From Pseudomonas fluorescens (GTDB taxonomy: Bacteria; Pseudomonadota; Gammaproteobacteria; Pseudomonadales; Pseudomonadaceae): a stretch of DNA of 64,000 bases. The stretch is from assembly GCF_001902145.1 (NCBI RefSeq), contig NZ_MRST01000026.1:426342-490341 (forward strand), in the 5' to 3' direction. Of the stretch, positions 18,328-28,390 are shown piece after piece (positions within the stretch are counted from its first letter, which is position 1; the number at the start of each line of letters is the position of its first letter). The position numbers and the translations under genes are program-made. The notes below the pieces were generated by a model. That model saw nothing but the letters and a program-made list of their open reading frames with translations. It made no database searches and was not told the DNA's origin.

Positions 18328-18608
18328 CAACCTGTGTACTTTTAGCAGCGTAAATCGTGACCACAAGTGCCTGAACCGCTGCCAGGAGGGGCCGCTGTAA
18401 CAACCGACCGCTCGTCGCACAGAATGATTTACAACGCCTGCGGTCACAGGGAAGTGCACGGCGAAACACGCGCAGGCGCCATCAAAACAGCATTTTGGCC
18501 AAAAGCACAGGCAAAAATGGGCTAGTCATTTATCAATCAGACCTCTACGGTAGGCTTTTTCCAGACTGCACTCGCAGATGGGCCTTCGATCTGCACAGGA
18601 AACCGAAT

Positions 18609-20201
18609 ATGCGCCTCGCTGCCCTACCGCTATTGCTTGCCCCTCTCTTTATTGCGCCGATGGCCGTTGCGGCCACCAATTTGAGCGTATGCACCGAGGC
18701 TAGCCCCGAAGGGTTCGATGTGGTGCAGTACAACTCACTGACCACCACCAACGCCTCGGCCGACGTGCTGATGAACCGTTTGGTGGAATTCGACGCGGCC
18801 AGTGGCAAGTTGGTACCGAGCCTTGCAGATAGTTGGGAAGTGTCGCCCGATGGGCTGACGTACACCTTCAAACTGCACCCCGATGTGAAATTCCATCGCA
18901 CCAGCTATTTCAGCCCAAGCCGCACCCTGACCGCCGAAGACGTACGCTTCAGCTTCGAGCGCATGCTCGACCCGGCCAACCCGTGGCACAAGATCGCCCA
19001 GAGCGGCTTTCCTCACGCCCAATCCCTGCAATTGCCGGCACTGGTCAAGAAAATCGACGCCCTTGACCCACTGACCGTGCGCTTCACCCTTGACCATGCC
19101 GATTCCACCTTCCTACCAGCACTGAGCATGGGCTTTGCCTCGATCTATCCGGCTGAATATGCCGACAAATTGCTCAAGGCCGGCACACCCGAGAAGCTGA
19201 ACAGCCAGCCAATCGGCACCGGCCCGTTTGTGTTCGTGCGTTTCCAGAAAGATGCCGTGGTGCGTTACAAGGCCAACCCGGACTACTTCGCCGGCAAACC
19301 GGCGGTGGATAACCTGATTTTCGCCATCACCCCGGACGCCAACGTACGCCTGCAGAAGCTGCACCGCGATGAATGCCAGATCGCCCTGTCACCCAAGCCC
19401 CTGGATGTGGGCGAGGCCGAAAAAGACTCGGCGCTGAAGGTGGAAAAAACCGCCGCATTCATGACCGCGTTCGTCGCCATCAACAGCCAGCACCCACCGC
19501 TGGACAAGCCCGAAGTGCGCCAGGCGATCAACCTGGCCTTTGATAAGGACAGCTACCTCAAGGCCGTGTTCGAAGGCACCGCCGAAGCGGCCAACGGTGT
19601 CTACCCGCCGAACACCTGGAGCTATGCCAGAGAGTTGCCAGGCTACCCGCAAGACCTCGCCAAAGCCAAGGCGTTGCTGGGCCGCGCCGGGCTCAAGGGC
19701 GGCTTCAAAACCACGATATGGACCCGCCCTACCGGCAGCCTGCTGAACCCCAACCCGAACCTCGGCGCCCAGTTGTTGCAGGCCGACCTGGCCAAGGTTG
19801 GCATCCAGGCCGACATCCGCGTGATCGAATGGGGCGAGTTGATTCGCCGCGCCAAGGCCGGCGAGCACGACTTGCTGTTCATGGGCTGGGCCGGGGACAA
19901 CGGCGACCCGGATAACTTCCTGACGCCGCAGTTCTCCTGCGCCGCGGTGAAGTCCGGCACCAACTTTTCCCGCTATTGCGACCCCACCCTGGATAAGTTG
20001 ATCAGCGCCGGCAAGACCACCAGCGAACAAGGTGTGCGCAGCAAGCTGTACCAACAGGCCCAGGCGCAGATCCAGCAACAGGCACTGTGGTTGCCGCTGG
20101 CGCATCCGACGGCGTTTGCCTTGACCCGCAAGAACATCGAGGGTTACCAGGTAAGCCCGTTCGGGCGCCAGGATTATTCGAAAGTCAGCCGCAAGCCCTA
20201 A
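18609..20201 (+). CDS. Peptide ABC transporter substrate-binding protein
   Basis: The 530-residue product has a Sec signal peptide (cut probably after AVAA) and the SBP_bac_5 fold of DppA/OppA proteins (TEASPEGFDVVQYNSLTT at the start of the mature protein, ALDPLTVRFTLDHADSTFLP, WAGDNGDPDNFLTPQFSCAA). It binds di- or oligopeptides in the periplasm. No permease or ATPase gene is adjacent, so it probably delivers to a transporter encoded elsewhere; in PAO1 the neighbour PA5317 is such an orphan DppA paralogue. AGGAAA seven bases upstream supports the ATG. Confidence 0.9.
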   Translation: MRLAALPLLLAPLFIAPMAVAATNLSVCTEASPEGFDVVQYNSLTTTNASADVLMNRLVEFDAASGKLVPSLADSWEVSPDGLTYTFKLHPDVKFHRTSYFSPSRTLTAEDVRFSFERMLDPANPWHKIAQSGFPHAQSLQLPALVKKIDALDPLTVRFTLDHADSTFLPALSMGFASIYPAEYADKLLKAGTPEKLNSQPIGTGPFVFVRFQKDAVVRYKANPDYFAGKPAVDNLIFAITPDANVRLQKLHRDECQIALSPKPLDVGEAEKDSALKVEKTAAFMTAFVAINSQHPPLDKPEVRQAINLAFDKDSYLKAVFEGTAEAANGVYPPNTWSYARELPGYPQDLAKAKALLGRAGLKGGFKTTIWTRPTGSLLNPNPNLGAQLLQADLAKVGIQADIRVIEWGELIRRAKAGEHDLLFMGWAGDNGDPDNFLTPQFSCAAVKSGTNFSRYCDPTLDKLISAGKTTSEQGVRSKLYQQAQAQIQQQALWLPLAHPTAFALTRKNIEGYQVSPFGRQDYSKVSRKP

Positions 20202-20215
20202 GGCACACGCCTCCC

Positions 20216-20319
20216 CTGTAGGAGCGAGCTTGCTCGCGAAAATCGTCAACGATGACGTGGAAAAAACCTGATGCCCTGCGGGGCTCTCAGGTTTTTCGCG
20301 AGCAAGCTCGCTCCTACAG
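20216..20319. repeat. REPIN
   Basis: A 104-bp inverted pair of taggagcgagcttgctcg with a central part containing cgtcaacgatgacg and ctcaggttttt, between convergent genes. Confidence 0.95.
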
Positions 20320-20330
20320 TGTCAGGGCCA

Positions 20331-21005
20331 TTACAGCCAACCGTATTCAGCCATCGACAGCGGGTCACCATCGCCCACGATGATGTGGTCCAGCACCCGC
20401 ACATCCACCACGTCCAGCGCCTTTTGCAGCAACTTGGTCAATTTTCGATCAGCCGCGCTGGGCTCCGTGCTCCCCGACGGATGGTTATGACACAGGATCA
20501 ACGCCGCCGCGTTGTACGCCAAGGCGCGCTTGACCACTTGTCGCGGATAGACAATCGCAGCGTCGATGGTGCCCTGGGACATGACCTCAAACCCCAGCAC
20601 CCGATGCTTGGAGTCCAGGAACAGGCAGCCGAAGATCTCATGGGGCTCATGGCGCAGCAGTGCCTTGAGGTACTCGCGCACGGCCAGCGGGCTTTCCAGC
20701 ACAGAGTCAGCCCGCAAGCGCTCGGCCAGGTGGCGCCGGGACATCTCCAACACCGCCTGCAACTGGGCAAACTTCGCCGGCCCCAGCCCCAGATGCTGGC
20801 TGAATAGCGTCTGGCTGGCCTCCAATAACGGGCGCAGGCCACCGAATTGCGCCAACAGATGGCGCGCCAGATCCACCGCACTTCGGCCGGCCACCCCCGT
20901 ACGCAGGAAGATCGCCAACAGCTCGGCATCGGACAGGCTCGCCGCGCCGCCTTCCAATAACTTCTCCCGTGGACGCTCCGCCACGGGCCAATCACGAATA
21001 CTCAT
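20331..21005 (-). CDS. radC: RadC/YeeS family JAB-domain protein
   Basis: The 224-residue product has an N-terminal helix-hairpin-helix-like region and a C-terminal JAB/MPN metal-binding domain with [14 protein letters not shown] (zinc ligands His, His, Asp). The family is named for DNA repair but its real role is unsettled; related domains act in phage defence and replication. It is divergent from coaBC, the classic radC-dfp arrangement. GGGAGG precedes the ATG. Confidence 0.95.
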   Translation of the reverse strand: MSIRDWPVAERPREKLLEGGAASLSDAELLAIFLRTGVAGRSAVDLARHLLAQFGGLRPLLEASQTLFSQHLGLGPAKFAQLQAVLEMSRRHLAERLRADSVLESPLAVREYLKALLRHEPHEIFGCLFLDSKHRVLGFEVMSQGTIDAAIVYPRQVVKRALAYNAAALILCHNHPSGSTEPSAADRKLTKLLQKALDVVDVRVLDHIIVGDGDPLSMAEYGWL

Positions 21006-21147
21006 CCCACCTCCCTGTATCTGCTCCGCTGTTGCCCGGCGGGCGCTGTGTTATCGTAGGGCCCTCTTTTTTGCCTGCGATTTCACCTGGGGAGGGGTCA
21101 TCGCAGGCGTCACTGAACTGGCATCACTGAACTGGAAAGGCAAACCA

Positions 21148-22356
21148 ATGCAGCGTCTGTATCGGAAACGCATCGTTCTCGGCGTCGGCGGCGGCATTGC
21201 CGCCTACAAGAGCGCAGAGTTGGTTCGCAGGCTCCTGGACCAGGGCGCCGAAGTGCGCGTGGTCATGACCCGTGGTGGCAGTGAGTTCATCACCCCGCTG
21301 ACCATGCAAGCGTTGTCCGGCCACCCGGTTCACCTCGACCTGCTGGACCCGGCCGCAGAAGCCGCCATGGGCCATATCGAACTGGCCAAATGGGCCGACC
21401 TGGTGCTGATAGCTCCGGCCACTGCCGACCTGATCGCCCGCCTGGCCCAGGGCATTGCCGATGACCTGCTCACCACCCTGGTATTGGCCACCGACGCCAC
21501 CGTCGCTATCGCACCGGCCATGAACCAGGCCATGTGGCGCGACCCGGCCACCCAGGCCAATACCCAACTCCTGCAAACCCGCGGCCTAAAGGTGTTCGGC
21601 CCGGCGTCCGGTAGCCAGGCCTGCGGCGACGTCGGCCTGGGCCGCATGCTCGAAGCCACGGACCTCGCGCAGTGCGCCGCCGAGTGCTTCCAGCATCTGG
21701 CCCTGACCGGCAAGCACGTGCTGATCACCGCCGGCCCGACCCAGGAAAACATCGACCCGGTGCGCTACATCACCAACCATAGCTCAGGAAAAATGGGCTT
21801 CGCGTTGGCAGAAGCCGCGGTCGAGGCAGGCGCACGGGTCACACTGATCACCGGCCCGGTACATTTGCCGACCCCTGATCGCGTTACGCGGATCGACGTA
21901 GTCAGCGCCCGGGACATGTTGGCGGCCTGCGAAGCCGCCATTCCCTGCGACCTGTTTATCGCCTCGGCAGCGGTTGCGGATTACCGCCCGGAGGTCGTGG
22001 CCCCGCAGAAGCTCAAGAAAGACCCTACGAGCGGCGACGGCCTGCTCCTGCAAATGGTGCGTAACCCGGACATCCTGGCCACCATCGCTACCCGTGCGGA
22101 CCGTCCGTTCAGCGTCGGCTTCGCTGCCGAGACCGAGCACCTGCTGGACTACGCCGCACGCAAACTGAAAGACAAAAACCTCGACCTGATCGTTGCCAAT
22201 GATGTCGCCAACCCGAGCATCGGCTTCAACAGCGAGGAAAATGCGTGCAGCGTGATCGACCGTGAACTGCACGCCACCCTTTTCGCCCAGACCAGCAAGG
22301 GCAAGATTGCCCGCCAACTGATCTCTTTTATCGCCCAACGGCTGAACCAGGTTTAA
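21148..22356 (+). CDS. coaBC: Bifunctional phosphopantothenoylcysteine decarboxylase/synthetase
   Basis: The 402-residue enzyme joins an N-terminal flavoprotein decarboxylase (Coa[17 protein letters not shown], the PAMNQAMW motif and [13 protein letters not shown]) to a C-terminal synthetase (Coa[33 protein letters not shown]). It makes 4'-phosphopantetheine in coenzyme A synthesis. The dut gene starts six bases after its stop. The frame is open upstream of the ATG at 21148, but this start gives the family N-terminus. Confidence 0.97.
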   Translation: MQRLYRKRIVLGVGGGIAAYKSAELVRRLLDQGAEVRVVMTRGGSEFITPLTMQALSGHPVHLDLLDPAAEAAMGHIELAKWADLVLIAPATADLIARLAQGIADDLLTTLVLATDATVAIAPAMNQAMWRDPATQANTQLLQTRGLKVFGPASGSQACGDVGLGRMLEATDLAQCAAECFQHLALTGKHVLITAGPTQENIDPVRYITNHSSGKMGFALAEAAVEAGARVTLITGPVHLPTPDRVTRIDVVSARDMLAACEAAIPCDLFIASAAVADYRPEVVAPQKLKKDPTSGDGLLLQMVRNPDILATIATRADRPFSVGFAAETEHLLDYAARKLKDKNLDLIVANDVANPSIGFNSEENACSVIDRELHATLFAQTSKGKIARQLISFIAQRLNQV

Positions 22357-22361
22357 TGTCC

Positions 22362-22817
22362 ATGCACGCTTTACAAGCCAAGATCCTCGACCCACGCCTC
22401 GGCAACGACTTTCCCCTGCCGACCTACGCCACACCGGGCTCCGCCGGCCTGGACCTGCGCGCCATGCTCAAGCAAGACACCGTCCTTGAGCCGGGCCAGA
22501 CCATCCTGATTCCCACCGGCTTGTCGATCTATGTCGGCGATCCTGGCCTGGCGGCGCTGATCCTGCCGCGCTCCGGCCTGGGCCACAAACATGGCATCGT
22601 GCTCGGCAACCTGGTCGGCCTGATCGATTCCGACTACCAGGGCGAGTTGATGGTGTCGTGCTGGAACCGTGGCCAGACTGCTTTCAACATTGCCGTCGGC
22701 GAGCGCATTGCCCAGTTGGTATTGGTGCCAGTGGTGCAGGCGCATTTCGACTTGGTACAGGAATTCGACGAAACCCAACGTGGTGCAGGCGGTTTCGGGC
22801 ATTCAGGCAGTCACTGA
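22362..22817 (+). CDS. dut: Deoxyuridine triphosphatase (dUTPase)
   Basis: The 151-residue product has all five trimeric dUTPase motifs: [46 protein letters not shown] and [10 protein letters not shown]. It hydrolyses dUTP to dUMP, keeping uracil out of DNA and supplying thymidylate synthesis. The ATG at 22362 gives the normal N-terminus; an ATG overlapping the coaBC stop (taatg, 22356) would add two residues. Confidence 0.97.
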   Translation: MHALQAKILDPRLGNDFPLPTYATPGSAGLDLRAMLKQDTVLEPGQTILIPTGLSIYVGDPGLAALILPRSGLGHKHGIVLGNLVGLIDSDYQGELMVSCWNRGQTAFNIAVGERIAQLVLVPVVQAHFDLVQEFDETQRGAGGFGHSGSH

Positions 22818-22827
22818 CTAAGCTGAA

Positions 22828-22855
22828 CGTGGCCGGATGCAATCGTCCGGCCACG
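22828..22855 (+). terminator. Hairpin downstream of dut, terminator without T-run
   Basis: A perfect 10-bp stem (cgtggccgga/tccggccacg) with an 8-base loop lies 10 bases after the dut stop. No T-tract follows, so it may be a weak or factor-assisted terminator. The rest of the 22856-23080 gap is AT-rich before algC, with no gene and no promoter I can assign. Confidence 0.45.
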
Positions 22856-23080
22856 TACCGCCGCCCAGCCTTTCAAGATAAAGAATGCGCGGAAATAATC
22901 ATCGATATTTCTGTAATTAAATCAAAGGATTACGCAAGAATAATACTGAGGCCGAAGCGCCAATGGCATTTTTACACCACGAACTCTCTGCCGAAAACGC
23001 CGTCATACCCTTCAGTTTGAGCCTGCCGACCAGCCACATCAGGCCCGCCTTGCCCCCTTTCAGATGGAGTTTCCCCCGCG

Positions 23081-24478
23081 ATGAGTACCGCAGCCCGCGT
23101 AGCCCCTACCTTTCCCGACAGCATTTTTCGCGCCTATGACATCCGTGGTGTGGTCCCCAAGACCCTGACCGCCGAAACCGCCTACTGGATCGGCCGCGCC
23201 ATCGGCTCCCAGAGCCTGGCCCAAGGCGAACCCAACGTCTCGGTAGGCCGTGACGGCCGCTTGTCCGGCCCGGAATTGGTCGAGCAACTGATCCAGGGCC
23301 TGGCTGATAGCGGCTGCCATGTCAGCGACGTCGGCCTGGTGCCAACCCCTGCGCTGTACTACGCCGCCAACGTACTGGCGGGCAAATCCGGGGTCATGCT
23401 CACCGGCAGCCACAACCCGTCGGATTACAACGGCTTCAAGATCGTCATCGCTGGCGACACCCTGGCCAATGAACAGATCCAGGCCCTGCACACTCGCCTG
23501 AAGACCAACGACTTGACCAGCGGCGCCGGCAGCATCACCAAGGTCGATATCCTCCAGCGCTACTCCGATGAAATCACCGGTGACGTCAAGCTCGCCCGCC
23601 GCTTGAAAGTCGTGGTGGACTGCGGCAACGGCGCAGCGGGCGTGATTGCCCCGCAACTGCTCGAAGCCCTGAATTGCGAAGTGATCCCCCTGTTCTGCGA
23701 AGTGGACGGCAACTTCCCCAACCATCACCCGGACCCAGGCAAGCCGGAAAACCTGGTGGACCTGATTGCCAAGGTCAAGGAAGTAGGCGCCGACGTCGGC
23801 CTGGCCTTCGATGGCGACGGCGACCGTGTAGGCGTGGTGACCGACACCGGCGAGATCGTGTTCCCGGACCGCCTGCTGATGCTGTTTGCCCGTGACGTGG
23901 TAGCGCGCAATGCCAACGCCGAGATCATCTTCGACGTGAAATGCACTCGCCGCCTGACGCCGTTGATCAAGGAATACGGTGGCCGCCCGCTAATGTGGAA
24001 GACTGGTCACTCGTTGATCAAAAAGAAAATGAAGGAAACCGGCGCGCTGCTGGCCGGTGAAATGAGCGGCCACGTGTTCTTCAAGGAGCGCTGGTTCGGG
24101 TTTGACGATGGTATCTACAGTGCCGCTCGCCTGCTGGAGATCCTCAGCAAGGAGAAATCCACGGCCGAAGAGCTGTTCCAGACCTTCCCGAATGATATTT
24201 CTACGCCAGAGATCAATATCCATGTGACCGAGGAGAGCAAATTCAGCATCATTGACGCATTGCACGATGCGCAATGGGGTGATGGCGCCAACCTGACCAC
24301 CATTGATGGTGTGCGAGTCGATTACGCCAAAGGCTGGGGCCTGGTTCGCGCGTCCAACACCACACCGGTGCTGGTCCTGCGTTTCGAGGCGGATACCGAG
24401 GCTGAGTTGCAGCGCATCAAGGACGTGTTCCACGCCCAGTTGAAACGTGTTGCCCCTGATCTCCAATTACCGTTCTGA
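23081..24478 (+). CDS. algC: Phosphomannomutase/phosphoglucomutase
   Basis: The 465-residue enzyme has the four phosphohexomutase regions: the phosphoserine loop TGSHNPSDYNG, the metal site DGDGDR, GEMSGHVFFKERW, and the phosphate-binding RASNTTPVL near the C-terminus. It interconverts 1- and 6-phosphates of mannose and glucose for alginate, LPS and rhamnolipid precursors. The order coaBC-dut-algC-argB is the standard Pseudomonas one. Confidence 0.97.
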   Translation: MSTAARVAPTFPDSIFRAYDIRGVVPKTLTAETAYWIGRAIGSQSLAQGEPNVSVGRDGRLSGPELVEQLIQGLADSGCHVSDVGLVPTPALYYAANVLAGKSGVMLTGSHNPSDYNGFKIVIAGDTLANEQIQALHTRLKTNDLTSGAGSITKVDILQRYSDEITGDVKLARRLKVVVDCGNGAAGVIAPQLLEALNCEVIPLFCEVDGNFPNHHPDPGKPENLVDLIAKVKEVGADVGLAFDGDGDRVGVVTDTGEIVFPDRLLMLFARDVVARNANAEIIFDVKCTRRLTPLIKEYGGRPLMWKTGHSLIKKKMKETGALLAGEMSGHVFFKERWFGFDDGIYSAARLLEILSKEKSTAEELFQTFPNDISTPEINIHVTEESKFSIIDALHDAQWGDGANLTTIDGVRVDYAKGWGLVRASNTTPVLVLRFEADTEAELQRIKDVFHAQLKRVAPDLQLPF

Positions 24479-24498
24479 TTTTTTGCCCGGAGCCCTGA

Positions 24499-25404
<906 letters not shown>

Positions 25405-25422
25405 TTTATAAAGCACCAAAAG

Positions 25423-25504
25423 ACCGCAGTTTTCTACGGTGCCTACGACAATACGTACCCATGTACGGAACCTTCGTAAGGCAAAGTAGAATCTGCGGTT
25501 TTTT
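25423..25504 (+). terminator. Long structured hairpin with T-run after argB
   Basis: accgcagttttctac pairs with gtagaatctgcggt at the base, an inner gcctacg/cgtaaggc stem and an apical cgtac/gtacg stem follow, and six T end the element. It works as a terminator of argB, although about 77 bases is unusually long; it marks the left edge of the accessory island. Confidence 0.6.
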
Positions 25505-25577
25505 ATGCGTAATGGAAACGCAGCCTCCAACAGTGATCACGAAAAGGCGGCCGAGGGGTTTTCAGTACTAACTGGCC

Positions 25578-25595
25578 TTTCAACATTCGCTGAAA
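25578..25595. repeat. Palindromic repeat copy 1 upstream of the AbiE-like module
   Basis: tttcaacattcgctgaaa is an imperfect palindrome (TTTCA...TGAAA). It is repeated exactly 66 bases downstream. A TATAAA (25600-25605) lies just after it, so it could overlap a promoter. Confidence 0.8.
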
Positions 25596-25643
25596 TATGT
25601 ATAAACACTGAAATTACTCGACATTTTTCATCGAGGTAGCTAT

Positions 25644-25661
25644 TTTCAACATTCGCTGAAA
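25644..25661. repeat. Palindromic repeat copy 2 upstream of the AbiE-like module
   Basis: This is an exact second copy of tttcaacattcgctgaaa, ending 12 bases before the start codon at 25674 and abutting the ribosome binding site (aaggg). Identity and placement suggest an operator for autoregulation. Confidence 0.8.
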
Positions 25662-25673
25662 AGGGCCTAATCA

Positions 25674-26732
25674 ATGAAAGAACTCGAAACTCACTCTAGA
25701 GATGCGCTGCGAAGCCTCCTGAGCAAAATACCGATTCTCGAGATTAAAAGCCTCAAATCTATGCAGCCTTCAAAAGGCTGGACTCCCGACTTCATTATCG
25801 AGACTGACGCAGCAGGGAAATCAAATCCCCTGGTGTGCGAGGTAAAAGCAAACGGCCAGCCCCGATTCATAAACGCGGCCATACTTCAGCTTCGCGACTA
25901 CGTGAGCGAGCAAAGACCAGAGGCTACGCCTATCGTGGTAGCACCCTATCTTTCACCCGTAGCAAGACAACTGTGTCGGGAAAAGGGTGTGGGATATTTG
26001 GATCTGGAAGGTAATGCCTGGATCTCGTTCGATGGTGTATTCATTGATCATCAGGTAGCTGACAAGCCGCTCTCGGAGCACAGAGAACTTAAGTCTTTCT
26101 TCAAACCGAAATCAGCGCAGGTCATACGCGCGATGCTTCGGGATCCGGACCGTTCCTGGCGGGTGGTAGAACTGTGCGAAGCCGCCGGAGTGAGCTTGGG
26201 TCAAGTAAGCAATGTCCGCACAGCACTACTGAATCGAGAATGGGCAAGAGCGACAAACGACGGCGTATGTCTATCCGATCCTCAAGCTCTCTTGGATGCA
26301 TGGGCCGAAACATACGAGCCTCCATCAGGAGAGCGTAAGAACTTCTATACCACCTTACATGGCAGCGCATTGGAAAATGCCGCGCGCATCGCTATCGGAG
26401 AAAAGAGCCGCGGACACGCGCTTTTTTCGTCCTTTTCTGCCGCTCAATGGCTCGCACCCTATGCCCGCATCAGCACAAACTACTTTTATGCCGACGTTGA
26501 AGGGCTAGAGAGATTGGTTGAGGCATTGCAGTTGGTTCCTGCATCAAAGGGAGAGAACGTTGTCATCACTTTACTCAAGGACAAGGGACTCCTACTGGAC
26601 ACTATTGAACCCGCACCGGGCGCCCTGTGCACCAGCCCAGTACAGACCTATCTGGATCTATCGGTTGCGGGAGAACGCGGAAAGGAAGCCGCCGAATATC
26701 TACGACAGGAAAAACTGACATGGTCTCGTTAA
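25674..26732 (+). CDS. AbiEi-type/COG4861-like protein: nuclease-like domain plus winged helix
   Basis: The 352-residue product has an N-terminal segment with a PD-(D/E)XK-like pattern: P38-D39, then E56-V57-K58 and a following helix with QLRDY. A winged-helix region follows (about 130-210, WRVVELCEAAGVSLGQVSNVRTALL), then a C-terminal domain of unknown fold. This resembles proteins annotated as AbiEi-family antitoxins of type IV toxin-antitoxin pairs; I place it there mainly because of its partner. It overlaps the next gene by 13 bases, so they are cotranscribed. The DNA is visibly AT-richer than its neighbours and uses codons (aga, ata, tct) rare around it, a sign of transfer. Whether the nuclease-like site is active is unknown. 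Confidence 0.75.
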   Translation: MKELETHSRDALRSLLSKIPILEIKSLKSMQPSKGWTPDFIIETDAAGKSNPLVCEVKANGQPRFINAAILQLRDYVSEQRPEATPIVVAPYLSPVARQLCREKGVGYLDLEGNAWISFDGVFIDHQVADKPLSEHRELKSFFKPKSAQVIRAMLRDPDRSWRVVELCEAAGVSLGQVSNVRTALLNREWARATNDGVCLSDPQALLDAWAETYEPPSGERKNFYTTLHGSALENAARIAIGEKSRGHALFSSFSAAQWLAPYARISTNYFYADVEGLERLVEALQLVPASKGENVVITLLKDKGLLLDTIEPAPGALCTSPVQTYLDLSVAGERGKEAAEYLRQEKLTWSR

Positions 26733-27589
26733 TCCCTCAAGAACCTCAATCCGCCTCAGATTATGACGACAGAACGACAGCTGCCGTGAAGGCGGTATTA
26801 GTCGAGATCGGTCAGATTCTTGGCTCCTTCAAAGGCAAGTTCGCAGTGATCGGTGGAGCGGTGCCTTGGCTCCTGCTGGCGAACGATGACATGCAGCACG
26901 TTGGAACCCTTGATGTCGATTTGAGTTTGGACGCAGAGGCTCTTGGTGATGGCGAGTACGCGACGTTGATTGAAGCGCTGATGGGTAATGGGTACGAACA
27001 AAGAGGAGAACTGCGGCGATTCCAGCTCGTTCGCCAAGTTCCCGTGCAAGACGGTGGATCGGCGATAGATGTGATCGTGGACTTCTTGATGCCGCGCGAC
27101 GCCGAAATCATTCAGAACAAACCTCCCATTCTCAACGACTTTGCAGTTCAGCGCGCTGACGGCGCCGACTTGGCGATGCGCTTCTATCAAATGGTTGCCA
27201 TTGAAGGCTCCATGCCTACGGGTGGCAAAAATCGTGTCGAGGTCGCTGTGTGCTCGATCCCCGCACTGTTGGCGATGAAGGGATACGCCCTGAACGGAAG
27301 ACACAAACAAAAGGACGCATATGACATCTACTACTGCGTCCGTAATTTCCCCGGCGGCATGCAAGCGCTTGCAGAGGAATGTCGATCAGTACTTCAAACC
27401 GGGAGTGGAGAACAGGGATTTCAGTTCATCGGCGAAAAGTTTGATATCGCCGAAGGCTATGGCCCGACAGCCGTAAGGCGATTCGTCGAAGACAGCCAAA
27501 TACTCGGAGATCGCACACCGGACCAATGGCAACAAGACGCTTTCGGGCAGGTTGACGCTTTATTGCGCGCCTTGCGACTGCGGGAATAA
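26720..27589 (+). CDS. AbiEii-type nucleotidyltransferase, likely toxin of a type IV pair
   Basis: The 289-residue product has the DNA polymerase beta-like nucleotidyltransferase signature: G45-G46, then D65-x-D67 in GTLDVDLSLD, a third acidic pair in SAIDVIVDF (D117, D121), and K187 plus K198-D199-x-x-D202 in LLAMKGYAL and KQKDAYDIYY. AbiEii toxins have this layout and add nucleotides to a target, in studied relatives tRNA. The ATG lies inside the end of the upstream gene with AGGA nine bases before it, so translation is coupled. A strong terminator follows. Function as toxin is inferred from family and pairing. Confidence 0.8.
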   Translation: MVSLIPQEPQSASDYDDRTTAAVKAVLVEIGQILGSFKGKFAVIGGAVPWLLLANDDMQHVGTLDVDLSLDAEALGDGEYATLIEALMGNGYEQRGELRRFQLVRQVPVQDGGSAIDVIVDFLMPRDAEIIQNKPPILNDFAVQRADGADLAMRFYQMVAIEGSMPTGGKNRVEVAVCSIPALLAMKGYALNGRHKQKDAYDIYYCVRNFPGGMQALAEECRSVLQTGSGEQGFQFIGEKFDIAEGYGPTAVRRFVEDSQILGDRTPDQWQQDAFGQVDALLRALRLRE

Positions 27590-27613
27590 CAGCCCCCGAA
27601 ATCCGAGCTGAAA

Positions 27614-27655
27614 AAAGGCCCCAATCAATTGAGTTGAAAGGGGCCTTTGTATTGT
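27614..27655. terminator. Bidirectional terminator between the AbiEii-type gene and pyrE
   Basis: aaaggcccc (27614-27622) pairs with ggggccttt (27640-27648); flanking A and T tracts allow it to stop both convergent transcripts. Confidence 0.88.
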
Positions 27656-27660
27656 GGCGA

Positions 27661-28308
27661 CTACTGAACGCCGAACTGCTCGCGGTATGCCTTAACTGCC
27701 GGCAGGTGCTGCTTGAGCTGCGGATCGTCTTCCAGGAACTGCAACACCTGGTTCAACGACACGATGCTCACCACCGGAATGCCGAAGTCACGCTCCACTT
27801 CCTGGATCGCCGACAACTCACCGTTGCCGCGCTCCTGGCGGTTCAGGGCGATCAGCACGCCAGCAGCCTTGGCGCCGTCCTGGGAAGCGATGATCTGCAT
27901 GACTTCACGGATCGCAGTGCCCGCGGTGATCACGTCATCGATGATCAGCACATCGCCGGTCAATGGCGCGCCGACCAGGCTGCCACCTTCACCATGGGCC
28001 TTGGCTTCCTTACGGTTGAAACACCACGGCAAATCCTGCCCGTGATGCTCCGCCAGGGCTACCGCCGTCGCCGCTGCCAGGGGAATACCCTTGTAGGCCG
28101 GGCCAAAGAGTACGTCGAAGGAAATACCGCTCTCAACGATGGCTGCCGCATAGAAACGGCCCAGCTGAGCCAGGGCCGAACCTGAGTTGAACAGGCCCGC
28201 ATTGAAGAAGTACGGGCTGGTGCGCCCGGACTTGAGGGTGAACTCACCGAAGCGTAAAACGCCGCGATCGATGGCAAAACGAATGAAATCGCGCTGATAC
28301 GCCTGCAT
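27661..28308 (-). CDS. pyrE: Orotate phosphoribosyltransferase
   Basis: The 215-residue product has the PRPP loop [18 protein letters not shown] and the N-terminal [18 protein letters not shown]. It forms OMP from orotate and PRPP in pyrimidine synthesis. The ATG at 28308 (MQAYQRDF) is the family start and has GAGG eight bases upstream; the frame is open seven codons further. It is divergent from crc, a conserved pair. Confidence 0.96.
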   Translation of the reverse strand: MQAYQRDFIRFAIDRGVLRFGEFTLKSGRTSPYFFNAGLFNSGSALAQLGRFYAAAIVESGISFDVLFGPAYKGIPLAAATAVALAEHHGQDLPWCFNRKEAKAHGEGGSLVGAPLTGDVLIIDDVITAGTAIREVMQIIASQDGAKAAGVLIALNRQERGNGELSAIQEVERDFGIPVVSIVSLNQVLQFLEDDPQLKQHLPAVKAYREQFGVQ

Positions 28309-28352
28309 GAAAAAAGCCTCAGATACCACGGATTTAGCTAATTGGGTGGACG

Positions 28353-28369
28353 GCGTGTATCATACACGC
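28353..28369. promoter_or_regulatory. Perfect 17-bp palindrome between pyrE and crc
   Basis: gcgtgtatcatacacgc pairs over eight positions on each side of a central base. The centre holds TATCAT on one strand and TATGAT on the other, both -10-like, 22 bases before crc and 45 before pyrE. Confidence 0.55.
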
Positions 28370-28390
28370 ACGCGATTTTTGGGGCCATTT

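Noticed and set aside
22856-23080. AlgR or RpoN sites before algC
   Set aside because: I looked for the AlgR core and for TGGCAC-N5-TTGC in this gap and saw no convincing match.
25405-27660. The argB-pyrE insertion as an integrative element with integrase
   Set aside because: No integrase, transposase, tRNA or direct-repeat attachment pair at its ends was found; only the two-gene module is present.
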